DNA of 64,000 nt from FEN-1219 sp964503125. GTDB taxonomy: Bacteria > Pseudomonadota > Gammaproteobacteria > Steroidobacterales > Rariloculaceae. Position numbers and translations under genes: made by a program. The notes under the pieces are model-generated. The model saw only the letters and a program-made list of their open reading frames with translations, was not told where the DNA came from and ran no database searches. Where the stretch lies: the NCBI GenBank assembly GCA_964503125.1, contig CAZCZE010000020.1, positions 1-64,000 of the forward strand, given 5' to 3'. Within the stretch, counting starts at the first letter, position 1. Each line of letters begins with the position of its first letter. This document shows positions 41,032 through 50,413 of the stretch, piece after piece.

Positions 41032-42039
41032 ATGAGGTATTTCGCGGCAGCCGCGCTCGCGGTGTCGGTGTGGGTGCTGGGCGTATCCGCGCAGCCGCCC
41101 GGGCCACCGGCGCCCGGACGCGGCGGCTTCCAATTCACGCCCGACCCGCGCGTCGAGGAGCGCAGCTACCACTTCGAAGATACGAACGTGGAGCTTAAGT
41201 ACTCGGTCTTCGTGTCGTCGAAGGTCGATCCGCGCAAAGCGGCGCCGCTCGTCGTGACGCTGCACGGTCTCGGCGTCGGCCACGCGTTCATGCTGCGCGG
41301 CCCCGCGCTCGATCTCGCCGAGGCCGGTGGCTATATCCTCGTCGGGCCCGAGGGCTACAACTCGCGCGGCTGGTACGGCATCCCGTCGACGGGGCGTTTT
41401 CCGGGCGCGCCGCCTCGGCCCGGCGCGCAGCCTGGGCAGCCGGGCGCCCAGGCCGGTCAACCTCCTGCGCAGCCCGGCCAACCCGCGGCGCAGCCGGGGC
41501 AGCCCGCGACCGCGGCGCCCCCCGGTCCTCCGCGCGGGCCCGGTCCCGGCGGTAATCCGTTCGGTCCGCAACCGAGCGATCCGCCGAACCTGCGCGAGCT
41601 CAGCGAGAAGGACGTCATGAACGTGCTCGCGCTCGTGCGCGGCGAGTTCAACGTCGACGCGAGCCGCATCTATCTCATGGGCCACTCGATGGGCGGCGCC
41701 GGCACGCTGCACCTCGCCGTCAAGTATCCCGATATCTGGGCCGCCGTCGGCCCCATAGCGCCGGCCGCGTTCGAGCTCGATCCGCAGTCGATCGCCAAGG
41801 TTCCGCGGCTGCCCGTCGTGCTCGTGCACGGCGCCGCGGACGAGCTCGTTCCGGTGGCGCTCGGGCGGCAGTGGGCCGAGGTCATGAAGGCCAACGGCAT
41901 GACCTACGAGTACCACGAGCTGCCGGGCGTCACGCACGGCCCCGTCATCAACGACGCGCAGCCGCTGATCTACGAGTTCTTCGCCAAGCACTCGAAGGAA
42001 ACGAAACGCCAACGCCGCAGAGCGCGCTCGAACGATTGA
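41032..42039 (+). CDS. secreted alpha/beta hydrolase with a Pro/Gln-rich repeat
   Basis: 335 residues with a signal peptide (AAAALAVSVWVLGVSAQ). The hydrolase is like prolyl oligopeptidase or PHB-depolymerase-type esterases: LVVTLHGLGVGHAFMLRG (oxyanion region), the nucleophile elbow YLMGHSMGGAGTLHLAVKYP, the Asp in VLVHGAADELVPV and the His in PGVTHGPVIND. Between strands, at about residues 124-185, is an insertion of imperfect repeats (PGQPGAQAGQPPAQPGQPAA). It replaces a lid loop and looks like slippage-expanded sequence. An ester or peptide substrate in the periplasm is inferred. Confidence 0.8.
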   Translation: MRYFAAAALAVSVWVLGVSAQPPGPPAPGRGGFQFTPDPRVEERSYHFEDTNVELKYSVFVSSKVDPRKAAPLVVTLHGLGVGHAFMLRGPALDLAEAGGYILVGPEGYNSRGWYGIPSTGRFPGAPPRPGAQPGQPGAQAGQPPAQPGQPAAQPGQPATAAPPGPPRGPGPGGNPFGPQPSDPPNLRELSEKDVMNVLALVRGEFNVDASRIYLMGHSMGGAGTLHLAVKYPDIWAAVGPIAPAAFELDPQSIAKVPRLPVVLVHGAADELVPVALGRQWAEVMKANGMTYEYHELPGVTHGPVINDAQPLIYEFFAKHSKETKRQRRRARSND

Positions 42040-42079
42040 GCTTTGCCGACGGGGGCGCCGCCCACACCGAGCGCGCGGG

Positions 42080-43048
42080 TCAATCGAGCGCCGCGGCGAA
42101 CTCCCGCACGATCTCCCCGGCGGGCTTGACCTCGTGAATCCCCGCGACCGACTTGCCCGCCTGCCAATACTCGGTGCGAGTGTCGTCGGTCAGCAGCGAC
42201 TTCTTGAGCCGCCGCAGCGAATTGAGCGCGTACCACGTGCGCATCCAGTGCTTCGTCTTGCGGCCTCGGAGCAGCCAGCGGGCGAACGGGCCGGCCTTCG
42301 TGCCGAGCCGCTCGACATAGGCGTTGCGGATGACGGCGACCGGCACGCCCGTGAGGCGCTCGGTGAGCACGATGTCGTCCTCGCCCGCGGCCACGATCGC
42401 CTGCTTGTACGCGTCGCTGGCCTTGCACTCGGCCGTCGCGATGAAGCGCGTGCCGAGCTGCACGGCGGCGTAGCCGAGGCGCAGATGCCGCGCGAACTCT
42501 GCCGGCGTGCCGACGCCGCCCGCGCTCACGATCGGCTTGCCGAAGGCCGCGAGCTCCTCGAACAGCGCTTCGGGTGAGCGGGTCCCCGCGTGGCCGCCGG
42601 CGCGCGCGTTGACGGCGATCAGACCGTCGACGCCGCCATCGACGCCTTTCTGCGCCCACTTTCGCTCGGTGACGTCGTGGTAGACGACGCCGCGGAGCGC
42701 GTGCACGCGCTCGCAGACCCATTTCGGGTTCCCGAGCGAGGTGATGAAGAAGCGCACGCCGTCCTCGAGCGCAGCGTCGATCCAGCGACGCATCCGGTCG
42801 AGATAGGCCTTGTTGTTCCCCTCGATGAGCGCGTTGAAACCGATCGGCTTCGCGGTCAGCGAGCGGATGTAGCGCAGCCCGGCGCGAAATTCGTGGCCGT
42901 GCACGTAGGTCAGCGAGATCGGCTGCACCACGCCGAGCCCGCCGGCCTCGCTGACCGCCGCGACGAGCTCGGGGTTGGAGCAGGGATACATCGGCCCGCA
43001 GATGAGCGGGACTTGCACGCCGGCCTGCCGCGTGAATGCCGTCTCCAT
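42080..43048 (-). CDS. nitronate monooxygenase family flavoprotein
   Basis: 322 residues. A TIM barrel with the 2-nitropropane dioxygenase/nitronate monooxygenase pattern: PLICGPMYPCSNPELVAAVS (start), EAGGLGVVQP, VDGLIAVNARAGGHAGTRSP (FMN phosphate and catalytic region), KPIVSAGGVGTPAEFARHLR, and AAVQLGTRFIATAEC. FMN-dependent; it oxidises nitronates, although several relatives act as enoyl reductases or have unknown substrates. Cytoplasmic. The start lies 4 bp after the DUF4442 stop, so it is the last gene of the minus-strand operon. Confidence 0.85.
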   Translation of the reverse strand: METAFTRQAGVQVPLICGPMYPCSNPELVAAVSEAGGLGVVQPISLTYVHGHEFRAGLRYIRSLTAKPIGFNALIEGNNKAYLDRMRRWIDAALEDGVRFFITSLGNPKWVCERVHALRGVVYHDVTERKWAQKGVDGGVDGLIAVNARAGGHAGTRSPEALFEELAAFGKPIVSAGGVGTPAEFARHLRLGYAAVQLGTRFIATAECKASDAYKQAIVAAGEDDIVLTERLTGVPVAVIRNAYVERLGTKAGPFARWLLRGRKTKHWMRTWYALNSLRRLKKSLLTDDTRTEYWQAGKSVAGIHEVKPAGEIVREFAAALD

Positions 43049-43052
43049 AGCG

Positions 43053-43535
43053 TCAGCCGGCCTTGGGCCGGACGGGACCGAGCCGCCAACGCACGTTGCC
43101 CGTCGCGACGAGCGTGCCCTCCCGGTCGAAGCATTCGGCTAAGACGTCAAAGTCGCGGTCCTCGCTGACGGCCGGGACGGCGACGTGTGCGACGGCGCGG
43201 ATCGTGCCGCGCGCCTTCTTGTGGTACGTCATCGACAGAGTCGTGACGATGCCGCGCACCGTCGGCGGCAGCCCGGCCATCATTGCGAGACCGCTCGTGA
43301 TCTCGGCCAAGTTCATGAGCGCGATCGCGTGCACGGACCCTAAGTGGTTGCGGTTCGAGCGGCGGTCGGGGATCTCGACCTCGGCGTGCCCCGGTTCGAG
43401 CACGCGGATGCGCGGGCCGACGGAGCCCGAGTAAGGCACCGCGAAGCCGAACAGCTTGGAGAACAGCCACGGCCCGCCGGGGAACCGCGAGAGGCGGCGC
43501 CAAAGGTCGAGGAGCTTCGTGCCCGTGGGGCTCAG
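43053..43535 (-). CDS. DUF4442 hotdog-fold thioesterase-like protein, probable CTG start
   Basis: 160 residues. The DUF4442/PaaI-like hotdog is clear: FPGGPWLFSKLFGFAVPYSG, LEPGHAEVEIPDRRSNRNHL, GSVHAIALMNLAEITSGLAM, then IVTTLSMTYHKKARGTIRAV. No ATG or GTG occurs in frame at the expected position. CTG at 43535-43533 overlaps the receptor stop (CTGA) and yields SPTGTKLLDLWRRLSRFPGG, exactly the length expected before the hotdog. The reading frame is open upstream, but only as the antisense-like shadow of the receptor gene. The family acts on acyl-CoA or acyl-ACP thioesters or binds acyl groups; the substrate is unknown. Confidence 0.75.
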   Translation of the reverse strand: MSPTGTKLLDLWRRLSRFPGGPWLFSKLFGFAVPYSGSVGPRIRVLEPGHAEVEIPDRRSNRNHLGSVHAIALMNLAEITSGLAMMAGLPPTVRGIVTTLSMTYHKKARGTIRAVAHVAVPAVSEDRDFDVLAECFDREGTLVATGNVRWRLGPVRPKAG

Positions 43536-46312
43536 AACCGGAACAGCGCTTTCGCGTAGTACATGCGGCCGCGCGGGTCGTGGACCTTGGAGTCGTAGCC
43601 GCCGCTCGTGCGCACGCGCGGCGGGTCCTCGTCGGTCAGGTTGATGGCGCCGAACGTCAGCGTCGGCGCGCGCTCCGCGGCGAGCTTGAGCACGTACTGC
43701 GCGTCGACGGTCACTTGGCTGTCGACCTCGCGGAAGAACGCCGCACCCTGGCCGATGTCGACCTCGTCGTCGGTGTAGGAGTCGATGTAGCGGACGAAGG
43801 CGTTGAACGCGTGCCGGTCGTTCTGCCACTCGACGAACGTGTTGACGCGCCACTCGGGCGTCGACGTGCCGAAGTTCGCGAAGTTGCGCCGGCCCGCGCC
43901 CTCGATGGCGCCGGCCTGCGGGTCCTGCAAGTCGTAGCTCGAGATCAGCGTGCCGTCGGCGCCCACGCGCAGCGTGCCGCCGCCCGCGAGCGCGAGCTCG
44001 CGGGCCACGTGCAAGTCGAAGCCGTCGGTCTCGAGCGACGAGGCGTTGTCGTAGAACGAATCGACGCGCAGCAACAGGCCGCTCGCGGGGTCGCGGATGA
44101 CCTGCGCCTGCGCTTGCGCATTACCCTGCGCCGCGGCGTTCAAAAGCGCCTGCGCGTTCTGCTCGATGATCACGTTGGTGTAGTCGAACGACCAGTAGTC
44201 GATGCCGATCTCCCAATCCTCGGCCGGCGCGAACGTGACGCCGACGTTCATGACGTCGGCCTCCTCGGGCACGAGGCGTGCGCCGCTCGGGTTCGGCTGA
44301 GTGCGCACGGGGAAGAACTGCGGGCTGCCGACGTTGGGGTCGATGAGCTCGCCGAGCGTCGTCTGCGTGCCGAACGCCTGGAACAGCGACGGCGCGCGGA
44401 ACGAGGTGCCGACCGACGCGCGCAGCGATAAGTCGAGCGTGGGCCGCCAGAGCAGCGTGGCCTTGGGGTCCGTCGAGTCGACGCCGCTGCCGTAGCTCTC
44501 GTAGCGGCCCGCGAGCTGGAGGTTCAGGGTCTCCGTGAACGGCAGCGCGAGCTCGACGAACACGGCCTCGACGTCGCGGTCGTCGGCGAAGTCGGGGTTG
44601 CCGACGAGGAACAAGAAATTGTCGCGGTTCGCGTTGTCGTCGTAGTCGTACGAGAGCTCGTCGGCGCGGAACTGCGCGCCCACGGCGATGGCCGCGTAGC
44701 CGCCCGCGAGCTCGCCGAGCTCGCGCGACACGAACCCTTCGAGCGACGTGAGCTCGCTCACCGCGTCGAAGCTCTCGAAGCCGACGAGGTGGGTGAGTAG
44801 CGCCGGGCTGTTGACCGTGCCCGTTCCCAAGAGCGCCGTGCCGAACGGGTTGAAGTAGAGGCACGGCGCGATGCCGGGCGTGCCCGTGGTCGGGCTGCAG
44901 TTCGGGCCCCCGAGGCCACGGATCGCGGCGTTGAAGCGGTCGACGAGCACGTCGGGCGCCGAGACGAAGAAATCGTTCTCGCTGTGCTGCAAGGCGATCT
45001 CCCAGACCCACGTGTCGTCGACCGTGCCCGTGAGCGCGGCCGCGACGCGATAGGTGTCGGAGTTGTGGACGCTCTGGATGGGCGTGCCGCCGGCGCCGAT
45101 GATGCGGCCGATGAAGCGCACGTCGCTGCCGTACGGGTTGTCGGGATGCGTCGCGGCGACCGTCGGGAACGCCGCGAACGGGAACGACGGTGAGTTGTTG
45201 CGCAGCGCCTCGTTGTCGGCGATGTGCGCCTCGATGCGGCCTTGCAGCGTGTCGCCGAATTCGTGCGTGGCCTCGACGAACGCGGTGGTGCGCGTCTCCT
45301 CGGGCACCAGCGAGTAGAAGCCGCCGAAGTCGAATTGGCAGAGCCCGATCGGGATGTTGCCGATGGGGCTCGGCACGGATACCGCGATCGCGGGCACGAC
45401 TTTCGGGTCCTGCGCCGCGATGGCCGTGCAGTTCTGGTCGGCGAACACGGGCGGCTGCGCGCCGGGCACCGCCGGCAGGCCGAGCGCGGGCTCGACGAAG
45501 TCGGCCACGCCGTTGCGGTTGCTGTCGAACGCCGCGGTCCACACGGACTGGTAGGCCGGGTTGCCGGGCAGCGACGGCACGAGGAACGAGCCGGGGTTGC
45601 CGGCCTGGCTCAGGTCGTCGGTCGTGGTCGAGAGGCGGCGCTCGTAGGTCGTGAGCGGCTCGCGGTCGAGATGGCTGAACGCGACGAGCACGTGCGTCGG
45701 GCCTTCGCCCGCGCCCCAGACGCCGCTGAGCTCAGCATCCTGCTGCGGGTGGTTGTCGTTGCCTTGCAGGCCGAGCGCGAGATCGAAGCCGACGAAGTTG
45801 CTGCGCGTGATGAAATTGGCCACGCCGGCCACAGCCTCGGAGCCGTACAGAGCGGTCGCGCCGTCCTTCAAGATCTCGATGCGCTCGAACGCGATCATCG
45901 GCGGCAGCGACGAGGTGTCGACGAAGTTCTCGCCGCGGTCGGTCGCCACGGCGCTCTGCGTCTGGCGCCGGCCGTTGACGAGCACGAGCGTCGAGCTCAC
46001 GCCCAAGCCGCGCAGGTTGATGTTGCCCGTGCCCGTCGTGAAGTTCTGCGTGAACGCGTCCGGGTTGTTTTGCGAACCCGTGTTGATCGTCAAATCCTCG
46101 AGCACGCGGCCGACGTCGTTCGCGCCCGTCGCCGCGAGGTCGTCGGCGGCCACGGTCAGGAGCGGCGAGGGCGAGTCGGCCTGCGCAGTGCGGCGGATGT
46201 ACGTGCCCGTGATGACGATGTTCTCGACCGCGTCTTGCGCCGCGATCGGCAGTGCGATGGCGGTCGCCGCGAGGACGCCGCCTAAGGCAAGGAACAGTGC
46301 ATAGCCCTTCAT
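43532..46312 (-). CDS. TonB-dependent outer-membrane receptor
   Basis: 926 residues from the ATG at 46312 (MKGYALFLALGGVLAATAIA), preceded by GGGGGAGAC. After the signal peptide (cut near IAAQ) comes a TonB-box-like ENIVITGTYIRR. The plug follows (DDLAATGANDVGRVLEDLTI, NINLRGLGVSSTLVLVNGRR, AFERIEILKDGATALYGSEA). A 22-strand barrel ends in the aromatic C-terminus YYAKALFRF. It belongs to the large, substrate-diverse receptor group of degraders (not a classical siderophore receptor). Its gene sits 16 bp after the lipase gene, suggesting uptake of a lipase product or other bulky hydrophobic substrate. Confidence 0.9.
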   Translation of the reverse strand: MKGYALFLALGGVLAATAIALPIAAQDAVENIVITGTYIRRTAQADSPSPLLTVAADDLAATGANDVGRVLEDLTINTGSQNNPDAFTQNFTTGTGNINLRGLGVSSTLVLVNGRRQTQSAVATDRGENFVDTSSLPPMIAFERIEILKDGATALYGSEAVAGVANFITRSNFVGFDLALGLQGNDNHPQQDAELSGVWGAGEGPTHVLVAFSHLDREPLTTYERRLSTTTDDLSQAGNPGSFLVPSLPGNPAYQSVWTAAFDSNRNGVADFVEPALGLPAVPGAQPPVFADQNCTAIAAQDPKVVPAIAVSVPSPIGNIPIGLCQFDFGGFYSLVPEETRTTAFVEATHEFGDTLQGRIEAHIADNEALRNNSPSFPFAAFPTVAATHPDNPYGSDVRFIGRIIGAGGTPIQSVHNSDTYRVAAALTGTVDDTWVWEIALQHSENDFFVSAPDVLVDRFNAAIRGLGGPNCSPTTGTPGIAPCLYFNPFGTALLGTGTVNSPALLTHLVGFESFDAVSELTSLEGFVSRELGELAGGYAAIAVGAQFRADELSYDYDDNANRDNFLFLVGNPDFADDRDVEAVFVELALPFTETLNLQLAGRYESYGSGVDSTDPKATLLWRPTLDLSLRASVGTSFRAPSLFQAFGTQTTLGELIDPNVGSPQFFPVRTQPNPSGARLVPEEADVMNVGVTFAPAEDWEIGIDYWSFDYTNVIIEQNAQALLNAAAQGNAQAQAQVIRDPASGLLLRVDSFYDNASSLETDGFDLHVARELALAGGGTLRVGADGTLISSYDLQDPQAGAIEGAGRRNFANFGTSTPEWRVNTFVEWQNDRHAFNAFVRYIDSYTDDEVDIGQGAAFFREVDSQVTVDAQYVLKLAAERAPTLTFGAINLTDEDPPRVRTSGGYDSKVHDPRGRMYYAKALFRF

Positions 46313-46328
46313 CGGTGTCTCCCCCGCC

Positions 46329-48314
46329 TCACTGCACGACGGCTGTGTTGGTGATGAGAATGGTGCTACCCGCCGTGGCCGCATACGTGACCGTTTGGCG
46401 CTGCATCTCCTGGGTCACGGCGGGGTTGATCGCGGGGTTGAACAACGACGAGTGCCCGCCGGCCGTGAAACGCACGATGCCGCTCACGGTCGCGGGCGGC
46501 GCGACCGCGGCCGTCGTGCTCCGGCTCGGCAGGCCCCAGAGCTGTGCGATGTAGTCGGTCGGTGCGTTCGGCACGGCCGTGTCGCCGAGCACCTCGATGA
46601 CGTGCAGCGGATGCAGCGCGGCGTCGGCGGCGTAATTCACGGGGTCGACGGGGTCGATGAGCGTCTGCAGGTCGCGCACGAAGTTGTCGAAGCCGACGGT
46701 GCCGGCGGGCAAGCCCTGCGCGGCGAGCGCGGCCCGAATCGGCGCGCCGAAGTCGATGGCTTGCGGGTCGGTGAGAATCGAGGTCCAGGGTCCCGCGGGG
46801 CTCGACAGCGTGGCCGTCGTGACCTCGGAGTTGAGCCCCAGGAACACGCCGCTGATGATGCTGCCCAGCGAGATGCCGACGAAGTGGATGCGATTGCCGT
46901 CGACGTCGGGGTTCGCAGCGCCGGGGAAGTCGATGACCGGCAGCGTGCGCGTGAGCGCGGTCATGTCCGCGACGGCCTGGCGAATGTGGTCGCGCGCGTT
47001 GAGCGGATTGCCGACGTTCAAGATCTGCCAGCCGTTGTCGATTTGACCGTCCGGTGTGAACACGCCCGTGGCGCCGACGTTGTCGAGATTGAAGTGCCGC
47101 TCGTTGTTGCCGAACGGGCTCGCCGGGCCTTGATAGAACGGGCTCGCCGTGTTCCTGACGCCGTGCAGCGGCAGGTCGATGGCCACGACAGCGAAGCCGG
47201 CCTGCGCGAACGAGTCGGCCATCGCGAACATGACGGTGCGATCGAGCGTGATGCCGTGCTGGAAAATCACGACGGGCCAGCCGCCCGGCGGTTTCACGCC
47301 CACGTTCGGCAGCGTCGCGAGCATGGGGATGCGTCTCGGCCCGCCTTGCACGATGGGTGTGGCATTTGTGACGTTCGGCGGCACGAATTGGTTGTTCACC
47401 CAGAAGCTCGTGAGCGGAGTCGCTGGGTTGCCGTAGTACACGACCTCGAGATAGCCCGCATAGATGTCCGCGATGCCCGGCAAGCCCAGGCCGAGCTGCG
47501 CCGTCGTGATGCCGAGCGGCGCGAGCACGAACGGCCGCACGCCGGTCGTCGTGTCGACGACGTCGAGCACGTTCGTGATCGACTGCGTCTGCATCGTCCA
47601 CGCGACGACAACCGTGTTGCCGGCTAGACCCAAGCCCTGCGCCGTCGTGATGAGCGGCGTGATCGCGGGAAACAACGGCGTCAACGCCGGCTGGCCCGGC
47701 ACGCTCGTCAAGCCCGCGAGGTGCGCGTCGCGCACGGCGCCGAAGATCAAGTCGGCATTGGCCGCGACCGCGCTCACGCTGCGCACACCATTCGTGATGA
47801 TGAACGCGTAACGCGTGCGCGGCAGGAGCGGCCGCAGCGGCACGATTTCGAGCACGCTGCCGCCGCTACCCGCGGCCGTTTGCACCCGCACCGTGTAGTC
47901 CGTGCCGGGCAGCAGCGGCGTGCCGGCCGTCGCGTTGAGCACGATGATCGACGCCGCCGACGGCTGCATCGAGAGCGGGTTCCACGGAATCAGCGTGGCG
48001 GGATCGAGCGGCGCGTTGAACGGCGCGTTGATGACGGCCGTGGTCGAGAAGCCGTCGAGCGTGTTGAGCGCATTGGCCAACGGGCTCGTGATCTTGACGG
48101 GCACCGTGAGCCGCGTGCCCGTGGGGTTGTAGAGGTCGTTGGGATAGGGCACGACGTCGACGGGCGGTGCGTAGAGCGCGACGAAGCCCGTGCCCGCGGG
48201 CGGCGCGGCCGGCGCGAATGTGATCGCGGCCGGCTCCTCGGATGAGCCGCCTTCGCAGGCGCTCAAGAGGCCGGCGATGAAGGACACGACGACCAGGCGT
48301 TGAATCGGGCTCAT
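46329..48314 (-). CDS. VolA/Pla-1-type surface lipoprotein lipase
   Basis: 661 residues. The lipoprotein signal (QRLVVVSFIAGLLSACEGGS) has a clear lipobox LSAC, so it is lipid-anchored. The N-terminal half (VDVVPYPNDLYNPTGTRLTV, INAPFNAPLDPATLIPWNPL, PLRPLLPRTRYAFIITNGVR) is the lipase-N region of VolA/Pla-1/cef proteins. The C-terminal half is an alpha/beta hydrolase: WPVVIFQHGITLDRTVMFAM (oxyanion), nucleophile in HFVGISLGSIISGVFLG, an acidic residue in HVIEVLGDTAVPNAPTDY, and a His in AGGHSSLFNP. Relatives are surface phospholipases or lipases of gammaproteobacteria. Expected at the outer membrane, feeding the adjacent receptor. Confidence 0.8.
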   Translation of the reverse strand: MSPIQRLVVVSFIAGLLSACEGGSSEEPAAITFAPAAPPAGTGFVALYAPPVDVVPYPNDLYNPTGTRLTVPVKITSPLANALNTLDGFSTTAVINAPFNAPLDPATLIPWNPLSMQPSAASIIVLNATAGTPLLPGTDYTVRVQTAAGSGGSVLEIVPLRPLLPRTRYAFIITNGVRSVSAVAANADLIFGAVRDAHLAGLTSVPGQPALTPLFPAITPLITTAQGLGLAGNTVVVAWTMQTQSITNVLDVVDTTTGVRPFVLAPLGITTAQLGLGLPGIADIYAGYLEVVYYGNPATPLTSFWVNNQFVPPNVTNATPIVQGGPRRIPMLATLPNVGVKPPGGWPVVIFQHGITLDRTVMFAMADSFAQAGFAVVAIDLPLHGVRNTASPFYQGPASPFGNNERHFNLDNVGATGVFTPDGQIDNGWQILNVGNPLNARDHIRQAVADMTALTRTLPVIDFPGAANPDVDGNRIHFVGISLGSIISGVFLGLNSEVTTATLSSPAGPWTSILTDPQAIDFGAPIRAALAAQGLPAGTVGFDNFVRDLQTLIDPVDPVNYAADAALHPLHVIEVLGDTAVPNAPTDYIAQLWGLPSRSTTAAVAPPATVSGIVRFTAGGHSSLFNPAINPAVTQEMQRQTVTYAATAGSTILITNTAVVQ

Positions 48315-48377
48315 GGCTCCCCCCCGCTGCAGTCGGGCCGCTGCGGCCGAGTATATACCGCGGCTCGAGCGCGGCTC

Positions 48378-50252
48378 CTAGCGGAACCGCACCCGCACCC
48401 CGGCGTACGCCGAGCGCCCGGCCGCGTTGTAGCCGGCGATTTCCTCGTAGCTTTCGTTAGCGGCGTTCTGGACCCGTGCGAAGAGCTCGAGCGTAGCGTT
48501 GATCGAGTAGGCCGCCGACAGGTCGAGAACCTCGTAGTCGTCGAGCGGCGCGCCGCCGATATCGATCGCGTCGCGGGCCACGCGGTAGTTGACGATGACG
48601 CGCAAGGCGTCGTCGGCCGAGGCGTACGCGAACCCGAGGTTACCGAAGTGCTCCGGGCAGCGCAGGCGCGGCGCGTTGCTCGTATCGGCCGCGTCGTTGT
48701 GGGTCCAGTTGGCGAGGATCTCCCAGCGCTCGCCGACGGGCGCGGTCAACCCGAGCTCGACGCCCTTCGACGTGCTCGTCCCGGTCGATTGCAGATAGCC
48801 CGAGAAACTCACGAGGTCGAAGAAGATCTGGTCCTCGATGCTTTGGTCGAAGTAGGTGGCCTCGAGGTGCAGGCCGCCTAACGTGTCGTAATCGACACCG
48901 ACGTCGTAGCCGCGGCTCGATTCCTCGACGAGCGGCACGCCCGCCGCAGGAGGGAATGAGAACGGCCCGGCGTTGTAGGCGATCTCGAAGAGGCTCGGCG
49001 CGCGGAACCCCGTGCCGACGCTCGCTCGGTACTTGAGCGCGCCCCGGTCGCCTAAGTCCTGCAGGTAGGCGACGCTGAGCCGGCTGCTCGTGTGCGAGCC
49101 GAAGTCCTCGTTGTCGTCGTAGCGTGCGCCGAGCGACAGAAAGAGCCGCTCGGCGAGCTCGCCTTGGTACTCGATGTAGTAAGCGTCCTGGTCGCGCTCG
49201 AGCACCCCGCTGCCGTTTGCCTCCTCACTCTGGAGGTCGGCGCCGTAGACGAGCGTCAGCGCGTCGGAAGGGCGATAGGAGCCCGTGTACTCGAGGCGAC
49301 CGATCTCGCCTCGATTCGAGAACGCGCTCGCGCCCGCCGCAAAGTTGGCGCGCGCGATGTCGCTGCGGCTCAAGCCGAACGAGTGGCTGAACGCGCCGCT
49401 CTCGAGGTCCGCGGAGGCCTTGAAGGTGGTTTGCTCGGTCGTGGCCCGGCAATCGTGCACGGTCGCAAAGGTCAGCGGGTGAAAGCAGCCGTCGTAGAGC
49501 GCGACGGCGTCGACGTCGCGCGCGACGAGCTGCAGGCGCAGGTTCTCGGACGCGTTCCAGCCGAGCTTGGCGTGCAGGGTCGTGTTGTCGGCGCCGTCGT
49601 CGTCGCGCAGCGCCGTGTCGGCCGTCAGGGCGTTGAAGCCGTCGGTCGTAAGGGCGGTCGCCGAGACGAAGTAGTCGCCGCGGTCGCCGCTGCCCGAAAC
49701 GCCGGCATCGAGCTTGCGAGTGTCGTAGCCGCCGTACTCGATACCGACCCGCCCCGCGATCGGGCCATCGCCGCGCGCCGTCAGCACGTTGATGACGCCG
49801 CCGGCGTCCGCGCCGTAGATGAAGCCTTGCGGGCCGCGCAGGATTTCGACGCGCTGCAGATCGCTGGTCGTGAGCAGGCTGTCGAAGCTCGGCGCGACCT
49901 GCGGGGTGCTCGCGTCGAGAGCCTTCACGCCGTCGATCATGAGCAGCGTGCGAAAGCCGTCCTCGCCGCGAATGCGCAGCGTCGTGGTCTTGCCGGACCC
50001 ACCCGAGTTGCTGACGCCGATGCCGGGCTGGGTGCGCAGCGTCTCGGCGAGGTCGTGGTAGCCGCGGAGCTCGATGCTCGGGCCGTCGATGACCGAGACC
50101 GCCGTCGCGAGCTGCCGGCGCGGCGTCGCGACGATGCTCGACGTGACGATGATCTCCTCGGTCGGTTGGGCGCCGGCGGTGGTGGGAATGCTCGCCGAGC
50201 CCGCCGCCATCGTGGCGGCGGCGAGGGCGCGCCGGGTCCATGCGAATGCCAT
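48378..50252 (-). CDS. TonB-dependent receptor, BtuB-like group
   Basis: 624 residues from the ATG at 50252, with a signal peptide ending TTAGAQ. TonB box region TEEIIVTSSIVATPR; plug with LAETLRTQPGIGVSNSGGSG, TLRIRGEDGFRTLLMIDGVK, VEILRGPQGFIYGADAGGVI. The barrel of about 22 strands matches the BtuB/cobalamin-like size class. No cobalamin riboswitch is visible upstream. The last residues are AGVRVRFR, so the usual terminal Phe/Trp is followed by one Arg, which may weaken the assembly signal. The lipase gene follows 63 bp downstream on the same strand. Confidence 0.85.
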   Translation of the reverse strand: MAFAWTRRALAAATMAAGSASIPTTAGAQPTEEIIVTSSIVATPRRQLATAVSVIDGPSIELRGYHDLAETLRTQPGIGVSNSGGSGKTTTLRIRGEDGFRTLLMIDGVKALDASTPQVAPSFDSLLTTSDLQRVEILRGPQGFIYGADAGGVINVLTARGDGPIAGRVGIEYGGYDTRKLDAGVSGSGDRGDYFVSATALTTDGFNALTADTALRDDDGADNTTLHAKLGWNASENLRLQLVARDVDAVALYDGCFHPLTFATVHDCRATTEQTTFKASADLESGAFSHSFGLSRSDIARANFAAGASAFSNRGEIGRLEYTGSYRPSDALTLVYGADLQSEEANGSGVLERDQDAYYIEYQGELAERLFLSLGARYDDNEDFGSHTSSRLSVAYLQDLGDRGALKYRASVGTGFRAPSLFEIAYNAGPFSFPPAAGVPLVEESSRGYDVGVDYDTLGGLHLEATYFDQSIEDQIFFDLVSFSGYLQSTGTSTSKGVELGLTAPVGERWEILANWTHNDAADTSNAPRLRCPEHFGNLGFAYASADDALRVIVNYRVARDAIDIGGAPLDDYEVLDLSAAYSINATLELFARVQNAANESYEEIAGYNAAGRSAYAGVRVRFR

Positions 50253-50413
50253 TAGAGCCTCGTGACGTTGTTTTGGGTGCGCGCCATCCGGGGCCGCGAG
50301 TTGCGCATCGTACGCGGCAGCCGGCGATCGTTTCCACCCGTTAACGAGGCCGCAGGCGCTGCGCGGGCATTCGAGTACAATCCGCCGGCCTGCGGCGGCG
50401 TGAGGAATCCGGT

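Noticed and set aside
50253..50413. Cobalamin riboswitch upstream of the BtuB-like receptor
   Set aside because: No B12-box or matching structure visible in the 161-bp gap.
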